Shown: piece by piece, positions 11,065 to 20,706 of the stretch
Layout of the letters: every line of letters starts with the position of its first letter
Numbering within the stretch: the first letter of the stretch is position 1
Origin: Gonapodya prolifera JEL478
Taxonomy: Eukaryota > Monoblepharomycota > Monoblepharidomycetes > Monoblepharidales > Gonapodyaceae
Direction of reading: 5' to 3'
Assembly (NCBI GenBank): GCA_001574975.1
Contig: KQ965752.1
Span: 66,802 to 130,801 of the forward strand
Length of the DNA: 64,000 bases
The notes under the pieces: generated by a model
The model's database searches: none
What the model was told of the DNA's origin: nothing
What the model saw: only the letters and a program-made list of their open reading frames with translations
Made by a program: the position numbers and the translations under genes

Positions 11065-11983
11065 TCAAGAGATCTGGTTTCTGCTCGCAGCAGTAACAAA
11101 CCCATCATCGGTGACATTGCACACGAGCTTGTGCATGAGCCAGTCGGCTTTCTGGCACGCAGCACTGCAGTACCGTGCCACCTTGCAAATGGAGCACCGG
11201 TTGAGTTTAGGAAGATCCCATGGCAGGGGTTCCGGCGGCTCTGGAATATCAACCTTAAAGACCACCTTCTTTTCACCCCTGGGGGAGATTGTCTCGTCCA
11301 GAATCATGTAACGGTATTCCCGTTCTGGGCGATCTGTGAGGCCTACAGTGCAACCCATTCGGCAACATACAAGAGGATCCCACCATGCAGTCTTTCCACT
11401 TTTAAAGCGGAATTGAGGGTCGCGCCAGTGTAAAAAGTGGTGCATTTCTTTCACAAGATCGTCTGAGTCTGTGTCACGCGGGCCTTCCTTGTCATTGAGT
11501 AGTTGTTGACTTCGACGCTGGCAAGGGTGTGCTGAAATGGCGGCCGTGATTGCACCCCATGGGCCTTTTCCGGAGGAGAGACCTGTCCTCAGAAGACGAA
11601 AGCCCGCTGAGAGGAGTCCATAGAAGACGACGGGTGGTAAATCTGTAACCTCAGAGATCTTTCCCGGGATGTCCAATGTCACCATCGTCGCGAGTTCCAG
11701 TGATTCCCTCAAAGCACAAAACGAAAGAAACCGTGATTACTGTGGATGGCTTCGCCGAACTCGAGGCGATGGACAATCCAGGACTCGCTTTCTTTTGTTT
11801 GGTGTCTACTGGGTGCTTCGTTAAGTTTTCTCGGCCATGTCGCTAACCAATGAGTGAACAGCAGATCAAGGAAAGCTCTGAATTCATAAATTCTCCATGT
11901 ACACGCAATAAAATTTCGATAAATAAAGGTCAAAATATCCTCATGTCCGGCACGAGGAGCTCTGACCGTACAACCAAATCCAT
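11065..11983 (-). CDS. MYND zinc-finger protein, copy 2
   Basis: The 216-codon stretch 11712-11065 is open and ends in a full MYND finger: RCSICKVARYCSAACQKADW then HKLVC, followed by about 15 residues. It is the paralogue of the gene at 7981-8986, and the two flank the monooxygenase. The N-terminal part (ATG at 11983, then IYRNF and AFLDLLFTHWL) aligns with copy 1 (IYLNM, DFLEQRL). It lies in a different frame and needs one extra T near 11938 and one near 11718 to join. The finger and the middle of the protein are intact, so a functional product is more plausible here than for copy 1. Substrate and partner are unknown. Confidence 0.65.
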
Positions 11984-12009
11984 CCCAATCGCACGCCGCG
12001 TCGACCCAA

Positions 12010-13450
12010 TCAGCCACACACCGGCTTCGGGCTGGGGGAGGTAGGCGCAGGCACTGGCACGGGAGTTGGGGGACGCGGAGACGGGCTTGTGGCAGGACGT
12101 CTGGTGGTCGTGCGGGGCGCTGCGGGAACTGGTGCAGGAGCAGGAGCAGCCGGAGAGGGAGCAGGAGCAGGAACCGGAACAGGGGCTGCCTGTCCACTCG
12201 CGACGGCGTTGAGTCCCGGGTCACGGTCGAATCCGACGCCGGCCGCGTTCATCCTGTTAGTGTACTGGTTGGGGTCCGTCACGTCACCCGACACGCCCGT
12301 GGGAGGGATGTGGAGGAACGTGAGCCACGATACGCCTTGTTGTTCCATAAACTGCGTGAGTTGGGTGTCTTGACCGCCGTTGGGGGACGTGGGGCTTGTG
12401 GCGGCGGCGAATTCCGTGAGCACAACACCGAATCCGGCAGCGTTGAGTGCTTTGGCGGCGTCGGAGGCTCCTTGGGCTCCCCAGTATCCTGAATATGTGG
12501 GGGGAATCGTAAACGTCATTTCCGTTGACTGAGCGAGTTGCGCAAGACGAGCACGTGCAGTACCACCTACCCACCGTGAATAGCGACAGCCTCATTGGTC
12601 CACTTTGCGTTGGCGTTGCCAAAGACAGCCGCGTTGAAGCTCTGAATATCACGCACGGCTCCTGCGGCGCTGCTTCCGCCCCCGATACTGGCATAGGTGA
12701 ACAAGAGTACTGGAGTGTTTGGTGCCACGGCGCGAATGATTTTGTAGCAATCTGCGTTCATGGAGACGGCGCCTGCAGATAGCGAAGGAGAGAGGTATGA
12801 GCAGACTGGAGAAGAGAGTACTAGGTCATGTGCAAATGAAACCCACCAGGAGACTGAGTAGACGTGATGTACGGAGGTCCCCATTGGACGGGCTCGTTGT
12901 GGATCTCGTAGATGACGTGGGTCTCGTCCTTGTAGCGGGCGGCGTAGAACGTCCAGAAGTCACGAGCGTATGCCAGGTTGTACTTTCCGTTGTTCGCACC
13001 GTTCGCTGATCAAGCAAAAAGAAAAAAAAAATACAGAAACATCTGTTTATCACCACGTAGGTGCATAATTGACCGAACTAATACGAAGAACTCACCCAGA
13101 ACAATTACGACATACATGTTAGCCGCGCGGGTTGCAGCCACCACTTGGTCAACCCGAGTAGCAGCGTATCCTGGCTTCTGACTTCCAGCAGCGGGGTATT
13201 TTGGATCAAAAGTCTCGGCATAGAGGTGGACTGCATTGAAGTTGTAGTTGCGCATATTTGCGATATTCGCAGCGGGGACGGCGGGCGTCCACTCAGTCGA
13301 GGTGAAGGGCCCACGCAGCGGGACACCCGAGTCGGCGACAAATGTCTTGCCGTTGAGATGTGGACGGCCCCGAGCGGCCAGCGCTGGGGTGGCAATGGCA
13401 GCGAATGCAAGGATCAGCGCCGTGATGAATGAGGAGAGGCGGATTGCCAT
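12010..13450 (-). CDS. Secreted GH5-like glycoside hydrolase with Pro/Ala-rich tail
   Basis: The protein starts at the ATG at 13450 with a signal peptide (SSFITALILAFAAIATPALA). The mature part resembles a GH5 cellulase/mannanase (beta/alpha)8 barrel: GVPLRGPF near residue 42, YNFNAVHLYAE, then YEIHNEP with the acid/base Glu near residue 156. VVLTEFAAAT holds the candidate nucleophile Glu near residue 250, and WLTFLH is the late-barrel Trp. Four exons join in phase (introns about 13094-13014, 12846-12776 and 12571-12505; donors GTGAGT or GTGGGT). The reading frame is unbroken. The C-terminus is a 70-residue Pro/Ala/Thr linker ending in PSPKPVCG; such linkers usually carry a carbohydrate-binding module, but none follows. 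It probably acts outside the cell on plant or algal polysaccharide. Exact substrate is not determined. Confidence 0.75.
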
Positions 13451-15702
13451 CGCGGTGGAGTGGAGTTTGGTGAAGGGAAGGGGAACGGGGAGCTTTAAAT
13501 TGTCTCAGTTACCTCATGCGGCGGGCGGGGCCGCGGTCGTCGGAGAATAGCCCGATGGTAAAGGGCATGATCTTTCCGCACGGCGCACTTTAACCTTTTT
13601 GCTACGCCAAATCGATGTTAGAGCTCTGCGTGGAGAGGGGAGGGCGCCGACGTCCCCGAAGACCACCTGGATTCCGTAGTTATGAATAGAACACAAGGAA
13701 TTGGCCAAAGTTATTTGGGTTCACTGAGCGAATACGAGGCTCCGCCGCTGAAGATTCTCCGCAACGCCGAATCACAAACCCTGCACGGCGTCATTTTTCC
13801 TCGGGTAAATAAAAAGCAAAACAGAATCCTCTCTGACCTGTATTTATTGGATCACACATTGGAATTTCTCACTTTGGAAGAACGAAAGCCCAGGACCTCT
13901 TACTCAAGGGCGCAGACCGGCGACGCCGAACACCCGTCGAATGTTCCGCGAATCGCTATTTGGGGAGAGAAGGGCCGTGCTCACCCCACAACTCGGATAT
14001 ACTTGGCGTGAGAACGGCACAGCCCTCATGGTTGGCACCCCCATCTGCCGTCAGGGGAACCAATTGCGTAAATCAAGGGCCAAAAGCGGTGGGGCTTGTG
14101 GTGCGTTGGTTGCCAGCACTCATGGCATGCCAAGAAGCTCAGAGTGGCCGGTGTTTATTAGACAGTTTAAATGGACCATGTAGCTCGCACAAACCATTCT
14201 TTTTTCTTTGTGTGCTTCCACCCGATGAAGGTCATTCGTCATGACGAAGGTCTCGTCTTTGGTTGTCATCGACATGGACTTATAAAGAGACTGGTAAAGG
14301 TGTGCGCAGGTGTGGACCTGTGGTGAGATAACAGACGGGTTCTTCACAGGTGACCCGATGTCCAACAGGACCACAATTTGGGCCCCGCTAAGGGATGTCA
14401 GGGTACGAAGGAAGGCGAGGAGAGAAGTATCACCAAGTGCGCAACTTCATCGGATGACATGATGACGAGGGCTGTTCGACAGGTTCGACAGACGTGACCG
14501 ATCAATAGGCAGTAGCTATTCACAACAAGTTTAACCAAAGAAGGCGATGCACAAAGGCGACAGAAGAGAAAACGCGCTACGGTTTGCGCAAACCGTCGTG
14601 ATGGAGAGCTCCCGCGATTCCCTCGAAGGAAACGGTGGTTGTGCGCTGTGGAGAAATATTCATTCCATGCCACTCCGTCACTGGAACTGGAACCACGTTT
14701 GAGGCGTTTAAGAGATTCGTGCAGTTTGATACGAGATTGGGATTCGAAAGCAGCTAACGACGAACAATATATGGTAGTCGCGGTCATTTGAAGATCGTTT
14801 CGAACCTTCTCAAGTGCGGCGGTATCGATGGGGACCTGTGGCCATGTGGTGAGTGTACGTTCCGGGCAACTTTGGTTCCAAAACACCTCACCGTGAGAGC
14901 ATCCCCGCCCAAAAGATCTGCGCGCATGGATGGACAATCGGAACAAGAAGTGGCCACATTGATCAAATATAATTGTGAGTGGGAATTCAACTGAAACTCC
15001 ACCAGGTGCCAATTTATTCTCGTTTACAACCTTCGAACCCGAAAATGAAACATTTTAGTGGTACCCATCCAAGGAGACGTCATCTGTACCAGACGCGTAT
15101 CCCCACAGCGCAGATGGAGTCCGCGATCGGTAAAAAAAAGACAGGGTTTACTCTTCAAAACGCGTTCTCCACAGAAGAGTCTGCAGCGATCTCAAATGAA
15201 CGAAGTAAGGTCACAGCAGACAGCGTGGGAGTAATACAACAATCATGCAAAAGACGGTGATGCGAGCTTTCCAGGATTCGAACTGTGATGTGAATGATGT
15301 GGCACGAACTTGAGCAAGTTCAGCTTGTCGCTCCACGATCCCCAATCCAATTCCGGGAAAGTCGATAATGTACCTGCCATTGTACAACCACCACGGCACT
15401 GAGTAGCCGCAGCAGCCAACTTTGACAGAGTTTATGTTCCCGAATTTCCACATTGAATCGCATCCTCTATTGACAAGAGGAGCGGGATCTGGTGGCGGGG
15501 TTTACCGGACGACGAAGTGGACCAAACTGCAAGGGGATCGGAGCAGAGCAGAGCAGAGCGGGTTAAGTAAAAAATGCAAAGATATCGATTGCATAAATTA
15601 TGCCAATTGCCACTACACCATCAAAAGCTGAAGACTGAAGAATCCAATTGAAACAACCCTACCGTGGCAAATGTACTCTGTGCGAATACGCACGCACTCT
15701 CT
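13451..15702. other. Gene-poor stretch with weak reading frames
   Basis: The longest open stretch is minus strand 15012-14398 (204 codons). It contains a few Cys/His pairs (GCSHGEVFWNQSC) that faintly recall a MYND-like finger, but spacing is wrong and I do not call it. Minus strand 14374-14120 and 15453-15211 are open but unrecognised, and plus strand 13682-14011 has no family signal. Some decayed gene may be present. There is a short direct repeat (gagcagagcagagcag) at 15541-15558. Confidence 0.35.
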
Positions 15703-17890
15703 TCACGCCTCGTCCTTGCTCTTGTCCTTCTTCTTCTTTTTCTTCTTCTCTTCTCCGGATGCCGCGGCAGGCGCTGATTCGGCAGGCGCCGACTCCTCTC
15801 CGTCTCGTTTCCGTTTCGACTTCGTGGGCTTTTCCGCTCGTTCCTCGGCGGGTTCAGGGACGGGTGAAGAATCGACAGCCTTCTCCTTCTTAGACTGGAG
15901 TTCATGGGGTTGCGAGAAGATAGAGTTGTTCAGAAATCATCCTACCATGGAGAACATAATCAATGACTCACCTTCTTCTCCTTTCGCTCCTCCCCATCAG
16001 CTGCACGGTCCTCCTGTTCCCGCTTCTCCTTCTTCTTCTTCTTCTTCTCTCCGTTCGTCTCGGCCCCAGCCTCCGCAGCGGTATCGACCTCCATCGCGTC
16101 CTCATCCTTTTTTCCTTTCTTCTCCTTCTTGTCCTTCTTTTCTTTCTTTTCCTTCTTCTCCTCGCTCACCGCAGGTGCTCCCACAGCGTCTCCCGCAGTA
16201 TTATACGACTTGCCCGCCGTCAATTCCACCTTATCCTGCTTCGGCTTGCCCTTAGCGGCACTCTTGTTCGAAATCCCCGCCGCACGGCCTTCCAGATGAC
16301 GAAGGCGGTTCTCGGCAACGGCTCGCAGGGAGATACCGAGGTCGGGCGTGGTAGTTTCACCGAGGGCGTCCACACGGGCCGAGAGCGAGGCTTTGGTGGC
16401 GACGACACGGGCCATCTAAGCGGGAAGGGGGTGTGAGGTCAGTCGTGCACAACGAGACTTTGTTGCTCGACCGACGACCAACGAGCAGAAGACCGACCTT
16501 GCCCTTATGTTTCGGCGCCGCCTGCCCAACCAAGCTCGCATGGAACAGAAGCCCATACTTTGGCGTGTCATGCTTGGTCTTGAGCGCTCTAAACAGGGCC
16601 TTCTCCGCGCCCAAAATCTGCACCGTACTCGCAGGGTACTTTGCCAGATTAATCAAGCTCCCGGCATGAGCAATCAACCGCGCCCCGACGAGCTCCCCGA
16701 CCATGGCGGTCAAGTTGGGCGCTAGCGCGTTCATCCGTTGGCGGAGGTAGGAGGACAGCGAGGCGCGGTAGTCTGAGAGGGACACGACTTGGTCGCACAG
16801 GTACGTGATGTTGGCAACGTCCTCGGGAGAGATTTCGGTGCCCATGGAGATCTCGGCGGCGGTTTTTACTTGCAATTCGAGTTCCTCGGGCAGGATGGTG
16901 GAGAGGTCTGCGGCGGCGGCGTTTGTGCGGACACCTGGAGTGAGTGCGATGTTGGTGAGTGGGGGTTGCAGATCCTAGACACACGAGCAAACTCGAAGAC
17001 GACAGTGAGACTCACCCATCAGCTTGACCACACGCGCATACGCGACATTATCCACCACAATCTTGCTCATTTCCGGGAAATGCCACCCATACCACTCCTT
17101 GACCCTCATAGCGTACGTATTGAGCTCCTTGTCCAAATCATCCAACAGACTAATAGCCTGAACAACCATCGTGTCCACTTTGTCCGGGCTGAACTTGAGT
17201 TTGTACCGCGACAGGGAGTGCGCGAGACCCAGCTGCATCGCGCGCAAGTCGGCAGACGGGATACCGGAGAGGAGAGACTCGAGCTGGGACCGGATCCCGC
17301 GCAGGAGCTCATTGGTGGTGGAGTCGGAGAGGACCTTGATGCCGAGTTTCTTGGCGATGGATGCGCCTTGAGGGTGTTGGGTGACGATGAAATGGATGAA
17401 ATTATATGAGGATGAAATGGAGGAAATTATGAGGATAACGTTCAGGCGCAACCCCCGTCTCGACGTCTTCGACGGCCTCTTCCGAAGAGCACCACCGAAA
17501 AGAAGCCCTCCACTCACCGAGCTTGGCATCTCCGACAATAAGCGTCTCCTTCTTGACTCCCGCCTCTCCAATTTCGTCGTCCAAAAACTTTTTCAGGTTC
17601 TTGGGAACCTTTCCCTCCACGATGCCCGTCACGGCCGCCATGGCGTCGGTGGTGTTTTCGAATTTGGAGAAGGCGCGGAGCTTGATGCTAGAGTGAGAAA
17701 CGTTTGTTTCGAGGTTCGTCAGAGTCAGAGTGGGTCGAAACGTCGCAGGGAGGAGACCAATCACTCACGCCTTGTTGGCGCTCTCGGAAGAGGCAAACGC
17801 CTTCTCCAGCTCGTCTGGCTTGTGCAGCTTCCCATCGTCCAGGAGATTGAACAGGGCATACCCCGCAGGAGTCTCGAAGAGAACGAGCAT
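15703..17890 (-). CDS. NOP58: Nucleolar protein NOP58 (box C/D snoRNP core)
   Basis: NOP58 is a core protein of box C/D small nucleolar ribonucleoproteins that guide 2'-O-methylation and processing of pre-rRNA in the nucleolus. Six exons join in phase: 17890-17769, 17687-17518, 17366-17016, 16934-16498, 16415-15972 and 15894-15703, giving 571 residues. Residues 1-40 ([20 protein letters not shown]) are the Nop5 N-terminal domain. The coiled-coil core holds [20 protein letters not shown] and the diagnostic [17 protein letters not shown]. The Nop domain has [20 protein letters not shown], and [15 protein letters not shown] matches the snoRNA-binding end. The tail is the usual Lys/Glu repeat ([15 protein letters not shown]) and a final K-rich run. 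No frame breaks occur over 1.7 kb of coding sequence, a useful control for the breaks seen in other genes. Confidence 0.95.
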
Positions 17891-18216
17891 CCTGAAGTGG
17901 AAGTGGGACTAGGAGAGAGAGGGGTGGGGACGTTCGCAGTAGGAAACGTCAAGGCGTGGACGGAGCAAGCGCGAATGGGAGTGTGGTGAAGGTCTAGTGA
18001 ACTTTGAAATTGGCTTGGGAAGAGAACGCAGGAGCCAGTTCTGTGGTCACAACAAAATTGTTCCCTTCATCACAACAAAGTTTCGAAATCATGTATATAC
18101 ATCTAGTAGGGATAATTACATTCAACTGTTCCTTTCCAGGGAAGGGTCCGTTTTGAATATTCTCAAAGCACACGTCGGTGTCAACATCCACATCAACAGT
18201 TTGATTCCCATTTCCT

Positions 18217-18866
18217 TCAACAGATCATTCCCCACCGGCTCGCCACCGCCACACTCACATTATTTGGCGCTTTTGCCATCACCGGACTCTCCACCTCCAA
18301 TATAAAACTCAGGCCCGTACCCAGCGTCGGCGGCTGCTCAACAATCGAAATCGGGGAGGTGGAGATGGACGGTTGCGATATAGATAAACAGGCGCTGGTC
18401 ATAACCGGTGTCGTTCCTTGCGTGATAGTGCTCGACGACGGGGAGCGCCCGGAAGGGCTAGTGGACAGTCGGGAGTTGGAGCTCGGCAGCACGAGAGCTG
18501 CTCGCCCTGCCCCACAGAGACGGTGCGTTGAATGTCGGAGGTGCTCACGGTATGTACGCTCTCCCGCGAAAGCTTCAATTTGTCTTTCGACCCTGCGGCC
18601 GTCTTGGACGTCGTCGGCGTGCGACGCGTCCCACCGACGAGTGACGAAACAAGCTTTCCGGGCGATGTCTTCTTTCGAGACCCGCTCAGTGACTCGGTCG
18701 AGTTGGGTGGAGAATGCCCCTCGGTGCGCACGGATTCCCTGGAGCTTGACACTTTGCGACCGATTCCGAAGGCGCCGCCCAGAGATGCAGGTGCGGTCGC
18801 TGCTGATTGCGGCTAGCTCTCTGGGTGCCCGTATTGAGACGTGGGTGAGTGTCCTTGGCTGCTCAT
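18217..18866 (-). CDS. Ser/Thr-rich low-complexity protein with an in-frame TAG
   Basis: From the ATG at 18866 the frame reads MSSQGHSPTSQYGHPES, a TAG at 18813-18815, then PQSAATAPASLGG and a long Ser-rich stretch (SRESV, GSRKKTSPGKL, TPTTSKTAAGSKD). The composition is the same on both sides of the stop. A 53-base intron with donor GTGAGC (about 18548) and acceptor CAG is possible further on. Near 18495 the Ser-rich signal changes frame into LPSSNSRLSTSPSGRSPSSS and ends at 18217. No domain is recognised; it looks like a disordered regulatory protein. It may be a pseudogene, may lose the stop by splicing, or may start downstream. The neighbour is NOP58, tail to head on the same strand. Confidence 0.4.
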
Positions 18867-19258
18867 TGGTGGATTGGTGGTACGAGAGCTGTGGAGCTCA
18901 ATGGGGTCGATCGGCGAAGTGGGCGGTGGTCAGTAGACAAATTCGCAGGTCTAGGATGATCACGTGTCATCCGTAACGCAAAAGCGGCATTCTTGCTTGC
19001 TAAAAAATAGAGTCGAAGTGTGGTTTGGACTGTTAAAATTGGCCACTATTCATTGTGAAGGTTCACAAACATAAGTTTTTGCTGCATTTGTTCAAACCAC
19101 GTTTTCCGCGAGCGCCATTGATAACGGAAACGAAATCCTCCGTGTCTCTTCTCCAAAAGTCAAGTTTCGTTTCGCCGATCACGGTCGATCGTGCTGCCTT
19201 CTTCCCAATCCACGAATCTGCACCTCTCACTCTCAATTTCTCTCCTCCTCCTCTCATC

Positions 19259-20380
19259 ATGCCCAGTGACCACTTGCTCGATGTCCCCGAGCCCGCTCTG
19301 TCCAGGATTAAAGCCAATGTTCCCCGCCAAACAAGGGCAGGCTCGGCTTCGGTAGCGGCTCGAAATCAACGCTCGCTGGATCAAATGTACTCCGGTCCCG
19401 GTCGAGGAAAGTCTCAGACCCTCATTTCGTCGGTTGCCGGATTCGCTCGCTCGATGGTACAGGTGCAAGGAGAAGACGAAGAGAGACCGCCCACAAAGGC
19501 CTCCGCGGGCGACATATCCAAACTGGAGAAGATCCTCGGCGTGCCTCGAAAAGTTATTGCTCGAAGCGCGAGCGGGCTTGTGGATAAGTCGAATACAGCT
19601 CCGAATCCGAATCCGGGAAGCGTGCGGAGTCGCCGCGCGCCGGCGCCTCAACAAATGCGGGAGGGAATACAACGGTTTTTCTCGGACGTGACGCTCGAAG
19701 CGGCTGCACAATCGCAAGCCGGTGCCAAGCAACTTTTCTCGTCTTCTAGTGGGGAACATCTCCGCGCCATCGTAGAATCTCATCTCAGGAACTCGAACTC
19801 GTCCGATCATGCTGGAGCGGGACTTGGATTGATTGCTATAGACCGATCCATCTCCGAGAAAGTACAACGAGATACCCGAACACCCAACAGTCGAGACCCG
19901 CAACCTCCAACCCTGCAACTTCGGAGCGCGTCGTTCTCGGACGCTGTGCGGTCCCCCATTCCTCCTCAAACGTTACCGACAGGTCCACCAGCCCCGAAAC
20001 TGAAGATCAAGGTACCCTCACACCATCTGTCGCAGCTCATGGAGTTTCCCGGCGACAAGCCCGCCCCAGCTCCCATTCCCGCTCCGGCCCCGGAAGTACC
20101 CAACTTGGTCGTGGTGAAGCGGTTCGTACTCGGAGCGAGCGCTGGCGCTTATTCGCGGAGTCCATCCCAGTCCGAAGCCGGGCACGGGCACGGTCGGGGG
20201 GCGTCTCTTTCTTCAGTCGCGGGTCCATCTCGCCCAGGAACTGCAACGTCTGCGTCTGCGTCACCCAAATCGCTGAATGAGTCGATGTACGGCACTCCAC
20301 CCACCACGCCGGCGCCAATGTCAGCTGGTCAGGATGGACATTTTGTGACGCCTTTAGCGCCTCGACCGAAGAGCCCGTGA
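19259..20380 (+). CDS. Uncharacterised disordered protein, single exon
   Basis: A single open frame of 373 residues from the ATG at 19259 (preceded by a pyrimidine-rich leader) to the TGA at 20380. It begins MPSDHLLDVPEPALSRIKAN. It is rich in Ser, Pro, Ala and Arg, with one more ordered segment (SKLEKILGVPRKVIARS) and another (QQMREGIQRFFSDV). There is no signal peptide or membrane helix, and I recognise no family. The frame remains open upstream to 19055, but the upstream residues look like translated leader. Codon use matches NOP58 and CCDC40, so it is probably a real gene. The opposite strand is also open at 19160-19969 but reads as arginine-rich shadow. Confidence 0.6.
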   Translation: MPSDHLLDVPEPALSRIKANVPRQTRAGSASVAARNQRSLDQMYSGPGRGKSQTLISSVAGFARSMVQVQGEDEERPPTKASAGDISKLEKILGVPRKVIARSASGLVDKSNTAPNPNPGSVRSRRAPAPQQMREGIQRFFSDVTLEAAAQSQAGAKQLFSSSSGEHLRAIVESHLRNSNSSDHAGAGLGLIAIDRSISEKVQRDTRTPNSRDPQPPTLQLRSASFSDAVRSPIPPQTLPTGPPAPKLKIKVPSHHLSQLMEFPGDKPAPAPIPAPAPEVPNLVVVKRFVLGASAGAYSRSPSQSEAGHGHGRGASLSSVAGPSRPGTATSASASPKSLNESMYGTPPTTPAPMSAGQDGHFVTPLAPRPKSP

Positions 20381-20706
20381 GGAGCACACAGCTGGAGTGG
20401 GAGGGGTGGTCTAGGACATTTACAGGCTTGGTGTCAGATCGAGGTGTCCAGTGTCGACGCGTACGATGCTAAATACATATGTCAACTTCAGAATATTTTG
20501 TTTGCGTAATAAAGTGAAAGTCGCTCATCACGTCGGTTGAGCACTTTTCCTTCAGTCACAACAAACGTTACAACCAAAGTGCAGCAATTATCTTCACTTA
20601 TTCCATTAAGACCACTGTCTCAATTAGTCAAAGCGTTACCCGGCCGGTTGTGCAGTTCACATGGTTCATATTACCGAGCAATATTCAGTACAAGATAAAA
20701 TCAACT
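20381..20706. other. Convergent 3' region
   Basis: About 325 bp between two convergent stop codons. AATAAA at 20508-20513 is a possible polyadenylation signal for the plus-strand gene. Nothing else is recognised. Confidence 0.4.

Noticed and set aside
14398-15012. A third MYND protein
   Set aside because: The Cys/His pattern (GCSHGEVFWNQSC) lacks the C-x2-C spacing of the MYND finger, and the rest does not align with the two real copies.
15711-16150. Simple-sequence repeat region (ctt-rich)
   Set aside because: It is the coding sequence of the Lys/Glu-rich tail of NOP58 read on the opposite strand, not an independent microsatellite.
18813-18815. TAG as a sense codon (Gln) in this organism
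   Set aside because: One TAG in a low-complexity gene is the only hint, and the same residue could be anything. Well-conserved genes here (NOP58, CCDC40, GH5) show no internal TAG, and the other case, in the alcohol dehydrogenase, would need Trp rather than Gln.
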